From Nageia nagi (taxonomy: Eukaryota; Pinophyta): a DNA stretch of 64,000 nt. The translations under genes were made by a program, and so were the position numbers. The stretch lies in NCBI GenBank assembly GCA_050084985.1, contig JBITNC010000001.1:12958001-13022000 (forward strand), read 5' to 3'. This document shows, piece after piece, positions 10,740 through 24,230 of the stretch. Under the pieces are notes generated by a model. It did not search any database. It had not been told where the DNA came from and saw only the letters and a program-made list of their open reading frames with translations. Numbering within the stretch: the stretch's first letter is position 1; each line of letters starts with the position of its first letter.

Positions 10740-11960
10740 GTTTATAGTGCTTAAAATTATTTTAAGTGGCTATCATTTCTTTTTTGAAAAAACAAATTGA
10801 TGTTATTTTTATGCCACCAATAACATCCATTTATTTGAATTAATCAAGCATTCAATGGTAAAATGGTTTAAATTATTGAAATACATGCATTTTCCTCATC
10901 TACCACTTGTTTATGATTATGATTGTATCATTTGCATTGTTTATACTAAATGTACACCACCAATGGTGTAGAATGAAACAAATTAGACAAAGTTCTAAAA
11001 GTGCTCTTTTAATTTTCATTATCATACATTTCATATAGTGGTAATTACTATTATAGGATTATTGCACATGATGAATTTTTATTCATAAATTCTAATTTAA
11101 TTTACAGGCTAAGTCAATTTTTTATTTTGAAAATTACTCACCTTTTATGATTGCTCATCAATTGCAAATACATATTTCATTGTGAATTGAATGCATATTT
11201 TATTTTCAAAACTAAAACATCTCTTTGTATGTCACTAGTGGTGTGCAAAATGTAAAATTGTGTGTGCTTTCAAACAATTGCAATGCTAACATATTATTTA
11301 AAATTCAAAATGATGATTACTAGAAATTTATACAAATTGAAAAATGAACTGAAAATATTGTCAAATATTGCTAATCCATGTTTTAATCTAAAATTTTTAT
11401 GTCAAATTTCAATGTGATCTTCTTTTCAAAGCAAATAAAAATGATATGGATGATCATTAACTACATATCTTTCAAATTTTTACATCTAAAATTGAAAAAT
11501 GCATGCCACCCGCAATGTACAATTGCTATAAATAATTTGTAATTAGGGCATATAAAAATTTCATTAAATATTTGAATATTTCTATGATCTTTTTACTCAT
11601 ATGGATTTTTTATGGATAATGATCAAAATTATTGAAGACATGATTATAAAATTATACACATCCCATGATGCTAGCGGTGTGGGCTTTCATTAGAAAATTA
11701 TGTAAATTGAAATACACAACCAATGAATATTTGGATAGTTGGTACATTTCTAAATATTGAATGATACTATTCATTATTCATCATATGAATAAAAAATAGT
11801 AGGCATAACACACTGCTAGTGGCATGAATTTACATTGAAAATTCATGCAAATTGAAATATTGAAATGAAAGGCTAATGATTAATTAAATATCTAGAAAAT
11901 GAATGATTATTATACTAACAATTGTTTCAAATCTAGTGTATCCCCATGAAAAAATATTAT
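10740..11960. repeat. Degenerate ~145-bp tandem satellite
   Basis: A recurring landmark of the type CACTAGTGGTGTG / CACCAATGGTG / GCTAGCGGTGTG appears at about 10810, 10951, 11235, 11503, 11665 and 11812. Gaps are roughly 141, 284, 268, 162 and 147, i.e. one or two periods of about 145. Around each landmark AAATTGAAATA, TTCATT-AAAATT and AATGATTATT recur. Units have diverged too far for a clean consensus by eye. Confidence 0.5.
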
Positions 11961-12005
11961 ATTGTTATAGGACATCACCATTCTAAGTCATTGAATGGAT
12001 ATTTA

Positions 12006-12142
12006 TAGACTATGAGTTATCTTTCATAGTATTCTATAAATCAAGGATATTGCAAGCATGGGGCATTACAAAGACCCAATATAGTTACTCTTCATAGATT
12101 ATGAGTTGTCTATCATAGTAGTCTATACATCATGGAATATTA
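12006..12142. repeat. 88-bp duplication
   Basis: TAGACTATGAGTTATC at about 12008 recurs as TAGATTATGAGTTGTC at about 12096; about 45 bases after each are also alike, including a second CTATA-A-ATCA phrase. Confidence 0.6.
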
Positions 12143-12803
12143 TATTAGTTTCATCCTTTCTATTTACCTTGCTTATTCTTTCATGGATGTGATCTATGCA
12201 GGTATATGTTGTTTTGTTCTACAGGTATTGTTTGGATGAGTAGGATTGCCATCAACCACTCACCTCATAGAGGGAATCCTATTTTTGGCTTGCTTACCTA
12301 ATGCAACATGAGCTAGGGGAAACCAATACCTAAAGGGGTAAGCGCATACCATACTCGACATATCAATCAAAAGAGGGAAGTCCGCTTTACTATTGAATAT
12401 CTTTTTCTCTTCTCTAGACTGCTTTGGATTATGCACTTTTAATGATTTTCATTACATATCCAAAGAGTTGAAAAATTTAGACACATAAAAATGATTTATT
12501 ATTTATTTAATAAATCATATTTAGACTCATTAAATGATTGGGGTTAAGATTTTGGGAAATGACTCATGCATACATTCTAGCAAACATTTGTTGTGAGCTC
12601 ATTTGAGGTTTGATCACAATCCTCTGAAGACTCATTATGGTTCTAATTTGAGGATTGTATACAAATTGGATACAAAACCTACATTGTATGAGGTTTATAT
12701 GCTTCATGTACATTTCTTTTAATATGATATAGAGCACTTTTTATTTAGTGTATCTGGTAGACCAATTTATTTATTTATGTATATACACATTTTTGGGTCT
12801 ATA
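12143..12803. other. No gene seen
   Basis: Anonymous AT-rich DNA; short open frames only, none with recognisable motifs. Confidence 0.4.
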
Positions 12804-12973
12804 GGTTGCATCTACTTTTGCACTTGGTTAGGTTGCATCCACTTCTACACCCAAGTAGGTTTTGTCCACTTTTGCATCTAGGTACATTGTATCCACTTCT
12901 ACATCTAGGTAGGTTGCATCCACTTCTGTATCTAGGTAGGTTACATCCACTTTTGCATTCAAGTAGGTTGCAT
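12804..12973 (+). repeat. 27-bp minisatellite, six copies
   Basis: Six full units plus a partial one, all exactly 27 bases, consensus GGTTGCATCCACTTCTGCAT followed by CTAGGTA. Because 27 is a multiple of three, one frame stays open across the array and encodes a nine-residue repeat rich in L, H and R. I see no evidence it is a gene: no start context and no continuation beyond the array. Confidence 0.9.
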
Positions 12974-13599
12974 TTTTGTAATAATCATTAATAGGTCATT
13001 TCTTATGTAACCACTCATTCTAATCAACATAATATGTACTTTTAAATGGTGGAGGTATTACCTCAATTTTATACTTGTAGAAAAATCATAATCCAAAATC
13101 ATGAAATTTTAAATATTAATTGGCCTTTGTTTTTATTATTTAGCATGGTTTGCAAATTTTTCACCAATTTTTTACATCTATTTTTCAAAATTGTATAAAA
13201 TTCACCTACCAATCTACATAAGTTTTAGATTTTTACCATCATTCTAAATCAAGCTTTTTGTATACTTGCCAAAATTTTATAGGTAAATTTTAGAAGAGGG
13301 CTGTTAAAATTTTCACTACACAAGATCCCATGGAATCATATTGAAATACAACTTCAAAAGAACTCTTATTATTTTTATAAGGAATAAAAGATGTAAGAGA
13401 TGATGTAAAAGATAAATCATTAAAAAAATTATTAACAAAAAAAATTGATGAATGCTTAAAATTATAATATTTTAAATTTTGTTTCTCCTTTTTTAAGTCT
13501 TATTTTTCTTCTACTTTACCAACTTCTTGTTTGAATAATAATTGCACCATATTGTAGTATCTTCTTACTAATATATTTTTCCCATGAGTATGCTTATTA
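12974..13599. other. No gene seen
   Basis: AT-rich DNA without recognisable coding or repeat structure. Confidence 0.4.
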
Positions 13600-13659
13600 C
13601 TAACTTGTTCCCCACTTATAATTTCTTTTATTACTTCAAGCTTATGTATACTTCAATCC

Positions 13660-14560
13660 TATTTTTCCATACTTTTGGATTATATCCAACTAGATTCTTG
13701 ATCTTTACTCTAATTTTTTTATGGAATTACTTTTGATATCCCTCCTGTTCTTTATATACTTTCCTACCAAAGGATAACTAACCATTTTTTCAAGATGTAT
13801 ATAATTTGTGATGATGTTAGTCTCTAAATAAAAATTATAATTAAATTTATACATTTTTGTACATCCATTGGATTTCTTTATGAATCTTGCATTATCTACA
13901 AAATATTATGTTCTCTTATTTTCGCATCACTCTCTCTTCATGGTTATTTCTCACTGTATCTTGAACCTCTTGTTGTTTCTTTCATTCTATAATTTATTTA
14001 TACCTTTCATAAACCCATTCATTATTTCAATATAAAAAATCTTCTTTAATCTATAATTATGTTATTTATGCCATTTTATAGCATAATGAATAAAAATTCT
14101 CTTAGCTTTCTTTTCTTTATAATCCTACTCATATACACCCAATGTATTCTCACTTTATTCTAAGGTTTTATACTCCTTTAATTCTTTAGGAAAGTTTTTA
14201 TTATACCTTTGAATGCCTTTTTAGAAAACCATGATAATTTCAAAATCAAAATTAGAATTAAAATGGTACCTTATTTACTCACCATTAGTTTTTGGTTCAT
14301 CATATTTCTCAATGAGAATATCTACAAATTCCTTCCAAATAGGTATATCTTCCATTTGGCTTATCTAGTATATGATCCACTTTTGAGTATTATAGCTCAA
14401 GAAATTAGAAGTTAAATAAATCCTTCTATAACTAATGCCTAATATCATTTTAATTATTTAGCAATTTCATCTATCCAAATAATAGTATTTATAATGAGAG
14501 ATCTCTTAATTTATAACTTACATGTGTAAAATATATTAACCCAAGTAATTATAATTCCTT
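13660..14560 (-). pseudogene. Unrecognised decayed reading frame
   Basis: One minus-strand frame reads as protein-like sequence for some 230 or more codons interrupted by about 13 stops, nearly all explainable as Q, R or W codons changed by one transition. Stretches such as WKEFVDILIEKYDEP, YNKNFPKELKEYKTLE and DYKEKKAKRIFIHYAIKWHK are lysine-rich and alpha-helical in character. I do not recognise the family. It could be part of a retroelement or DNA transposon protein. In AT-rich DNA an apparently open frame can arise by chance, so confidence is low. Confidence 0.3.
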
Positions 14561-16319
14561 AATCATAATCAAATTCATGATCAAAAGCATCATATTTTTT
14601 TATTTATGAACTATAATCTTTAGTCATAAATGTTCCACTCCCTTATATCTATGATAATTCATCATACTCAAACATTTTTTCTTTATTTCATAAATATTTC
14701 AATGTGAATTAAGATTCCAAATATAATTCACACTTTTCCTATTTTAAGTAGCTCTTTTAAAATTGTACCTAATTCTAAAAATTCAATGTAATGTACCTTA
14801 TGGGCTAGTAATATGCACAAACCCTTAAAATATTATAACTTTTTTGACATATATCATAATAAGTTGAAATTTTATGTAGCTTTTTTGTCTAAGTTTACTA
14901 CCAATAAATATATCTTAAAAATATAGTATGTTGTGTTCTTAAAAGAATATTTGATGCCTAGATCCTAAAAAGATCATGTTATTCCTAAATACTAAATTGT
15001 AACAACTTCACCAATATATATAAATTTTGATCTTCTTATGTTTTGGAAAATTTGCTAATGTGTAGCATAGGGAATAATTTTTGTAGAGAAAGCCTAATAT
15101 TTAATAATTTGTTTAATATAACTTCAACTCCTTTAAAATTTAGTCCATTGTCCATTACTTGCCCTTATATTATATTTTTCCCAAAAATCATTTATAAAAA
15201 AATATAATTATATATAGGGATGATTTTATTACAAATTTAAATAAATGTAACTTGATGAATATAAATCTAATATATCAAAAAATTGAATTATAATTCCTAG
15301 ATATTTTTTCTATGACCTCTTCAAATTTTAGTTAAAAAAATTATAATTATAAATGAGATATCAATGTTTTACTTTAATCTTAAAAAGGTAAATAATTTTA
15401 CACTCAAGCAGACAAAAATGATGCTTTTATATCATTTAGAATGAATCCATTGATAAATAAAATAGGTATTGGCTATCTAACCTTGAGAATCCCCCCTTTT
15501 ACTCTAACATGTCCCATTAGTATGCATGCATTACTTGATGAGCCATGCTATAGGGGTTATATGAACTTCAGTTATCCTTGACTCAACTTGCTTCATTTAA
15601 CCCTACATATGCATAGGTCATTAGGTCATGCCTATCATGGCATTCCATCATCATCCATGCCTATTGTAGAGTATAAATTATATAAAATGCAAATATACAT
15701 AATCAATAATTAGATCTACAATATAAGAAGAATATATATGTACACTATGTCATATACAATAAATATACATGAAACATATGAACCTGATATGAATTGTATG
15801 TACAATCCCCAAGAGGAAATAGTAATGAATCTTCAAAGTATTGGGATCATCTTCATGGTGAGTTTGTAATGGATCTTTATGTACATGAATCAATAGCTTG
15901 ACCATATAAATATGAAACATTCAATCTAAAAGACACACATCATTAGCAATGTGAAATAAGTATAAGTATAATTATGATGTGCACCAAAGATTAAAAGTTT
16001 TAGAGCTAAGAATATAACAATTTCTCATAATAGGCGGCATAGAGAGACACCATTACTTGATGAATACTATGAAATAAAGCCACCTATTAGAGATCTTATC
16101 CTATCAAAGAGTTCCTATATATAGACATCAACCTATTCCACTTGCATATATAGCCTATAAAGACATTGAAAAGAGTGAAGGCCTACCTCTAGCAATAATA
16201 TAACACATGGCATTACATTGTAATATCAACTTTCTCTTGATATTGTAATAATACAATTAGTCATTTAAGAAGTCTCAATATGAGATTAAATAAATAATAA
16301 ATCATTTTTAGGTGTCTAC
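14561..16319. other. No gene seen
   Basis: AT-rich, scattered short homopolymers, no motif or repeat I can defend. Confidence 0.4.
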
Positions 16320-16940
16320 ACCTATATGGTATTAATAAAACTTCATTTAGCCCATATACTTTACAACATTTGATTAACCTAGCATGTAAATACCATTTGA
16401 TTATTCTAGTCTTAACACCATTTGATTATGCAAGATTAACTAGTGTTTGATTAGATAGTGTATCAGTAACGTTTGATTAACCCCCAATATCGAATAACAT
16501 GCGATAGTGATGTGCATGCTATGCATAATTTAATTAACCCAAACATCAATGACATGTGGGTGGGATAAGTATCATTTTATTAATCCAAAAATTTACAATG
16601 ATCGATGAACCCTCGATGTTGATGATGTTTGATTAACATCAATTATCTTGAGTTCACCACCTCGAACACCTATCTCACATATTAAGTATGTCATTAATGT
16701 CCTAGGTTAATCAAAATATATTTATGGGTTTTATACATAGTTTGATTAAGCTATATGTTATATCACCCCACCTCAATTTTGAACATCACCAACCATCATA
16801 CATGCCTCCATTAATGTAGAGGTTAATCAAACTTTAATTAGAGTCTATGTGTAGGTTAATTAACACTTATCCCTTACAATTTAACATGTGCAAAGGATTT
16901 TTGGGTTAATCACACTATATTTAACTAATTAAATGAGGTT
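16320..16940. repeat. Cluster of TTTGATTAACC-like motifs
   Basis: TTTGATTA and its reverse complement recur at least ten times over 600 bases with irregular spacing and little similarity between the intervals. A similar cluster lies at 58320-58760. This may be a very old tandem repeat or low-complexity drift. Confidence 0.4.
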
Positions 16941-19189
16941 CAATTAACCCCCTTAAAATAAATGAAAATATGGTAATTCTTGTTCACATTATTCTATACA
17001 TGCTTCGATGTGGATGTTGTAGAGAGGTCTTGGATGAGTAACAAAGCTTAATACCAAGTAGATTTTATAGTTCTTAGGTTATATTTATTTATTTTATAGT
17101 CTATGAGTGTCTAGGAATATCCTTGGGTTTTTTTGCATATAGATTTTTCATCTTGCACTCCATGAAAGTCTACATCCTACACTTTGTTAAAAAAATATTG
17201 TGCCTTCTCTATGCTTTCATAACCTATGATCATTGCATTCCATGAGACTACATTTTGATGAGAAATTTCATTTCAAAATTGATCTACCATTTAATGTATC
17301 TATTTTGTGCATATCCAACAATCATTTTAGTCCATTAAATGGTATTTGCATCATCCATTTCAAATCCTCATGCTTGGATTTTATCTCTTGATGATTAGTT
17401 TTAAAACCCTCAAGCTTCAATTTTGTCTTAGTTGTAAAATTCTACTCAATCTATTAGCAATGCATGTATAATGATTTATACCAAGAATAACATGATAAGA
17501 GTCACTCATGTTGCAAACACATAGTTAATATTCAAATACATTTTGCTATTGTAATTGCAAATAATAAAAATTTCATTTCCAATGTATGCCAAACAACCAT
17601 ATTCTAAATTAGCAACTATTTTTGCATGTCATATGATAATTGATATCAAAAATATATCCAAGTCTAGATGGTTCATATAAAATCCCATTTTGTAACATGT
17701 AATAAGATATCTAAATATGTATATCAGTAAACTATTTGCAAAACTAATTTCCTACTATCTTTTCCAATTGTATGTGCAAATAACTAAGACACAAAATTGT
17801 TTTCAAATGTATTATGAACTTCATGCATCATATTAGGTGTAATATCCTTTCCTAGTGGCCACCTCATTTGTGATATCAAAAAGAGGTATTATTCTTCCAT
17901 GTCATTTCAACCATCTAGGAGTTTTTGAAGACCCAAAGGAGAACTAGGTCAAATATCCATACTTTAATAGTAAAACAAAAGGATTGATGAGAAGTTTACA
18001 TTGGTGCATTTCTTAGTGAGCACCTATAGCTAAAAATATAACAATAAAATAGACCAATTTCTTATTGATAGATAATTAGGATTTTTCCTTATTAATTGAT
18101 AACTATGGTTTGTCTAAACCTTCAATTTGATATGGAACCTATATCCAAAATCCATAAGAGTTTACTCTAAAAGCATATAGTTGCAACACTACAAATTTGT
18201 TGGACTAGTAAGAAAAATAAGTTACCCATTTAAAAAATTCAATGCAATAGTAAGTAATTAATGTTTCCCAATTAATTAGTTTAATGCAATTAAAAAAGAT
18301 AAAAAATATAATGTATAATCCATAAGATTAGGCTACCTACCTATTATTATTCAAGGTAATACAAGTAACTCACATGAAACCTATGAATTTCATAGCTCAT
18401 ATTACACCCTATAATCACTAGTTCATTCCCCAAACCTCCAAGCAATAGTGAAGCCTCTTAGTACCTTAGCATCTAGGGTAATTCTACTAGCAAATTATAC
18501 CTCCAAATCTTGATTTGCATTTTAAATGTCTTAATGAAAGCATTCAAGGGATGGTTAATGGGTTGGTAGAACCATGTAACACTAAAAATATCCATTTCTT
18601 TCACCATTTTTATTAGTACCCTAACTAACTTATAAATTCATAGAACCCCATCATCCTAGCTCGTGGCTCAATTATAGGATTACATAGGTAACCATTATAT
18701 CATTGACAAGATAAGTATAGATTCAAGTTTTATCTCTACATCCATTAGCTAATTAATGAACTCATGAATCCATTATCAATTAAGTGTATATTATTATTTC
18801 TCATCTTGATGCTTACCCCATCGATCCTATAAATGAATATTATTTTCCCTTTTCTTTATCACTACTTATAACCTATTCATCTCATCCTACAATGCTTGAG
18901 ACTAATGGGAGTAGTTTAGAATTTAAACCTTTAAATTCTCTTATCTACATCTCTCATATGGATATCATAAATTTCTTTCAACAATAAAACCGAATACATC
19001 CATATACAATCTCACTCATTTTCTCCCATATATCTTCTTCATTATTCAGAACTAAAGTGTTGAACCCATCCATCATACAAATCTACTCCTTTACACTAGC
19101 TTTTTGGCCATAAATATCAATTCATTAATTATAAAAAATTGCACAAAATTAATTAATCATATATAATCTCATTAACCATAGCTTAAATA
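16941..19189. other. No gene seen
   Basis: Anonymous AT-rich sequence. A 67-codon open frame at 18784 shows no recognisable motif. Confidence 0.4.
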
Positions 19190-19500
19190 GGTTATTACCT
19201 TGATCACCCTCATGCCATAATGCATGTTGATGGATAGGCTCAAAGGCCACAATCTAAACAAATATGATGTTTCTTTCATTATCCTCAGCATTGTTGCTAT
19301 CCATATTCATGGTAAGGTCATACCTCATTTGATTATCATCATTAATATTATCTCTTTCCTTGATATCCATATAGTTTGAGTTTAATTTCTCTTACACCTA
19401 CTAGTAAAGAAGCTTAAGATATACCTAAAACTCATATTCAAGGTACTTATATATGAAACTAGCAGCATTACCATCATCTTTTTGTCCCTAAATGAGCTTA
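19190..19500 (-). pseudogene. Unrecognised decayed exon-like frame
   Basis: One minus-strand frame holds about 100 codons with a handful of stops, including NYMDIKERDNINDDNQMRY and FEPIHQHALWHEGDQ, followed by a possible CAAG|GTAATA donor at about 19196. The acidic, asparagine-rich composition gives no family. It lies just outside the left LTR of element T. Confidence 0.25.
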
Positions 19501-19726
19501 GTATGGGATTCATACAAGTTATCATCTATGATTGGTAGGTTATGATATTATTAAGTACATATTTCTATCATTTGTAGCATGGAAGGTAGAAAATGAGGTT
19601 TGGCATATATTATCTTATCTTAAAATACTACAAGCACTTGATAAAATAATTAGGTTTAACCAAATATCGATGAGTTTGAATACAACATCATCAATAAATG
19701 GAAATAAGCTCATAAATATCCTTATT

Positions 19727-20729
19727 TGTAAGCTCCCAAAAAGACCCTACACCTTGAGCTAAAATATAAATAATATAAAAAACCCAAGGGCCTTTGGACG
19801 CCCACTTTGCAATATCTAAAATATTGCTTGCATATGATATGACAATGATAACAAGACAAAATGAAGGTAAGGTTTAGATTTTTTCCTTTTTGTAAAGTAT
19901 AAAAAATGTAAAATGACCTACAAAATAAAAATTATTGGAGGTTTTTAAGCTTTAGGTTATTAAGACCCTAGAACCAAGCAAAATGTGACTAGTTTGCTTG
20001 TAAACCTCCAAGACTTGAGTCAACAAGGCACTCAAAAATAGTTCAATGCCTGCAATGCAAGATAACATAAGAACCAAAATGATTTAGCTAATGATTTAAA
20101 TAAACTAAATTATTGTAGCCTAAGTCTACAATATACTAGCCTAGAAACACTAAAATGCAACCATGTACAAGTGGGTTAGCAAAATGACCAAAAATATATG
20201 ATTTGATGCTCTTGAGTGACCTCTAAAGGCTAGAAAAATACTTGAGTAAATGTTAATCTCCAAAAAAATACAAATAACATGAGTGTACCCAAGATTCCTT
20301 TGAAATATGAGGATATGAATTGTCTTTTTTCCTTAGAAGTGATGGGTTGAGCTCACATGAAAGGTACCAAGATGTAAAAGTTTATGTACATAGTCAAGAG
20401 AGTGATGGATAGGTAAGAGCTCATGAGATATATGTTGGTGATTATTGGATTTAATGGAAATGACTTTGAAATAACCTTTTTATTTTGATAGTGACCAATT
20501 GGTGTGCTAATTAGGGTTTAAACCATAACTAGTAAAATGATCCCCTAATCGATAGGCTAGTTATGGCTAGGGTTGACTAAGTGGTAATAAGGAGCTATGT
20601 TACTAAAATCAATGACATGAATGCTATCAAACTAGGATGACAAGCTAATAGGATCATGTTGAACTATAAAATGGGTCAAAAATTTGATTCACCTAAGTAA
20701 TATGAATGAATAATTTTTAGGTATTTACA
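19727..20729 (-). repeat. 3' LTR of T
   Basis: Aligns along its whole length with 41657-42654, judged roughly 80-85% identical by eye, including TTGAGCTAAAA, CCTTTGGA-GCCCACTTTG and GATGGGTTGAGCTCACATG. Termini TGTAA and TTACA are inverted. Confidence 0.85.
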
Positions 20730-20745
20730 TATGCCCCTTTTTGTG
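20730..20745 (-). promoter_or_regulatory. Polypurine tract of T
   Basis: Minus strand CACAAAAAGGGGCATA directly precedes the 3' LTR start TGTAAATACC, the position where plus-strand cDNA synthesis is primed. Confidence 0.65.
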
Positions 20746-22539
20746 TCAATTTTTATGTGATGCGAAATGAAATTTTTTGAGATGCCAAATACAATAGAAA
20801 AATAAGTGAAGTGTGTATGATGTGATGCTAATGTGATACAATGATAAGATCAATATAGTCATACTAATGGTACATATGGTTATAACATGTTGCAGCACCA
20901 ATAGTATCTTGTTTAATCAGTATACATCCTTGACACAATGAACTATGATACAGTAATGTTGAGGGGTACCTATGGCTATAACACCTCATAGTCCCAACAC
21001 TATCATGCTGTAACTAGTAAATAATCAAGAAGATATGATGTGATAATTATGCATCTCTACCAATATGATTATGAAGGGTAAATAATCTTAAAAATAAAAA
21101 TAAAAAATATAATGTACAATGATGCAACACAATCATTTCAAAGGGATGCAATTGCATCAAGAAACTAAGTAAAAAATGATCTCTACTTTGCCCCATCAAT
21201 TGAAGGGTAGAATGATTTTTGCTTTACCCCAGTAGTTGAAGGGTAAAAAGTGATAACAACATAATTATGTCAAATGATCAAACATAGGCTTGTAGACCTA
21301 CTAGGTGTTTGATCATAGCATGTAGGCATGCAATTCCTAAGAAGAAATGCTAAATGATCTAAATGATAATATATATATATATATATAATATATATATATA
21401 TTGAAATGCTCAAATATAAAAAGTGAAAATGCAAGATAAGAATGCTAATTTTATTGAAAGTTGATCATTATGGGGGCATGTGATAGGAAAATAATGATTA
21501 ACAACATGAAAAAGGTGGGTGATTATATCCCCCTCTAGCAAGAAGATGGGATGAATTCCTAAAATAGGTTACAACCATATTATTGATTGATGAGTGAGAA
21601 AGGTTGAGTAGATTCATGGGAAATAAGAAAAAATAACACAATATAACATAATCAATCTGTTGTAGGCTTGCTAGATCTAACTAGTAGGATAGTAAAGAGT
21701 ACTAGCTAAGGAGATTGGCTAAACTAGTTAATCAATAGATTGCTTAACAAGTAGATTGCATAACAATGTGATAGGTTAAAAACAAAAACTATTGATTCTA
21801 TTTTTTCATTTGCACACTTTTTCATGAGAGATTCAAGCTCTCATCAAGGGAATGACTTATCATTTTTTGTGAAATTGAGAGTGACCCACCTAGAGGAGTT
21901 GAACAGGACCCACCATGTGGCCCACCCAAATGAGGAACCAACCCCCCATACAAGAGGCTATGCAGCTAAAGAATTCACCCATCTTCCTTTGTAAAAATGT
22001 AGTTAAGTAGTTCACACCTAATTAAATAGAAGAAATGAACTTAATTTTAGTTTTTAATGGTTAAATTTAGCTAGAAATGGACAAAATTGTAAGGATAATT
22101 CCAACCTAGGACATCACATATTTCACAAAATAATGGATTAAATTTGACAAACCCATAGTCAACAGGATTGTAGGCTAGTTTAAGATATTTGTACCAGATC
22201 AATTTTTTGATTTTAGGCTTAGATATTGAGTTTTTTATGAATTTTTTAGTTTTGGACCATAGGTTTTTCTTCTTTGGTTAAGATTTTCTAGTTGATCAAT
22301 TATCCAATTAGTATACAAGGAATTAGTTAGGAAACCCTAACCAACCTACTATAGATCAATTAGAAAACCTAAGTAAAAATGATAAAAATAGATAACAAAA
22401 TGATAAAAGGTGATAAAAATACAAATTTATACCCTATATATGATATATTAGAGAACAAATAGGCTTACATGATATAGGATAGGTCACAAAATAAAGACTA
22501 ACTTAAAATCGATAGGACTAACTTAGCAAAATAGATACA
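20746..22539. other. T internal 3' region, no coding seen
   Basis: Lies between the antisense PMD relic and the 3' LTR of T. A short duplication near 21180-21250 repeats the phrase CCCC-TCA-TTGAAGGGTA. No conserved domain in any frame. Confidence 0.4.
21367..21402. repeat. (AT)n microsatellite
   Basis: AT run with one interruption (ATAATAT). Confidence 0.95.
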
Positions 22540-22599
22540 TAATGACTATAATGGGGAAGAATAACATGATGGTTTCTTGAACTGGTGCTAGATAAAGAC

Positions 22600-24230
22600 C
22601 TAGAATAAATCCAAGTTGATCCTAAGGGATGTGCATAGGGTCCTTGATGAGGATGAATAGATAGGGTTCAAGTTCATAGGACTAGTTGGTGCTATATGAC
22701 TACAAATAATGATCATATATTAGGAATATATTCAGACTTTGGTGGAGCATTGGGATACCTAGCATAACATATTTCATTTCCCAATTGAGGAAATGATAAA
22801 TACACTTGAGGATATCTACCATATCTTTTACATACCAATCAAGAGACCATGATCATAATGGATTCCTCAAAGATCCATTCTATGTAGAGGATGTTCAATG
22901 ATGAATGGTAAACCATCAACATGGATCACAAAGGGATGGATTACATAGTGGCATACACTAATGGATTGGTGACTATGTAGGAGATTATAGTGATGATCAT
23001 GATCAATAACTTCCTTTTGTTAGATATGAGCAACCATAGGTTCCCTTATAACCTATTAGATGTGATTCAATACATAGTGGAGGAGGGGATAATCTATGCA
23101 TGGGATCCCATTATATTGCAACAAACATATAAAATGCTAGCTAATAGAAAGAGGGGAAGGGTTGGATTACTACATCATTATTGATTTAGATCTAGGCATG
23201 GGAGCACATGCGAGTGGCATAGTCCTATAGCCTTCCTTATGACATACACAACATGGAGGTTATGGATCCTTATATGCTCATTGTAGGGTGAGAGTTACCC
23301 TATGCTAGGAGATGGGATAGGGTACCTGAGTCTCTATAAAGGAGACCATATGAGGGTATGTACACTTGGCATCACAACATGTGGTTTAGTTTACATATAA
23401 AGGACATTATATTTAGACCTTGGAGGGGAGCACTAGTTTGGACCAAGAGATCGAGTAGTTGATATGAGTTTATCGATCTTACTATGTGCATCAAAAGAGG
23501 CCATGATATGTATAGAGTTTTTGTTATGAGCATGTGACATAATTGTATCATATACAACAAGATGTCCCATCAAATCTAAAGTTATATCAATGCATAGATG
23601 CATAAGGGGACTTGCTAAGGAGGTAATACGCAACTCCTAATAATGTGCTTGATGAGGAAATCATGATACCTGATATTGATGAGTACCACAATGAGAGAGA
23701 ATAGTCATGGAAAAGAGGCTACATGCTCCTCCACCGAAAACATTAGCAGCCACAACAATAAGGGCATCAAGAGTATGAGAGATAGTAGGATAGTAGATGG
23801 TTGAGGAGGGCCTAGGAGAGATGGGAAGGGGTAGGTAGACATAAATTTTCGAGGGGTAGGCAACCTATGATGCCCAACTGATTAAAGAGTGAGATATAGC
23901 CCTAGTTGATAGAGATGTGTCCTATGTCAAGAAAGAAACCTCTTACCAAGAGCAAGATGCTATGACCATATAACAAGATACCCTACATGTAGAGAGAGAC
24001 ATAAAAATCACATAAAGGGTTGCAATGATTGCATAAACGGATGTAATTATGGAAAATAAAGATAAAATTATGCAAGCCAAGGATATAATAATCTAGGGGA
24101 GTGTGGGCTATATGTACAACTACAGGTTGCACAAGTTGAGATGTAAGGGTTGATACAACTCTCATCCATTTATCAAAGGATACAAATAGGGGAACTATAA
24201 TAAAAGGTGGGTACATACATAGATGGTATG
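22600..24230 (+). pseudogene. Antisense PMD protein pseudogene inside T
   Basis: Plus-strand frame near 22720-22820 reads YIQTLVEHWDT, a stop, then FHFPIEEMINTLEDIYHI and IPIKRP, the defining N-terminal motif of the plant mobile domain (compare FHLPLGEM in the pseudogene at 10017). After about 22830 the frame is broken and harder to follow. A later frame at 23870-24100 is charged and helical (DRDVSYVKKETSYQEQDAM; ENKDKIMQAKD), like the coiled-coil tail of the other PMD relic. The gene runs opposite to T and sits between its integrase and 3' LTR. Extra antisense frames at this site are known for Tat elements; that this one encodes a PMD rests on the motif alone. Confidence 0.6.

Noticed and set aside
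13660-14560. Endogenous pararetrovirus relic
   Set aside because: The lysine-rich frame does not show any pararetroviral hallmark I could defend, so the family is left open.
19727-20729. Solo LTR instead of part of element T
   Set aside because: A polypurine tract adjoins its inner side, its partner is at 41657, gypsy domains in the right order lie between, and the outer flanks nearly match as a target duplication.
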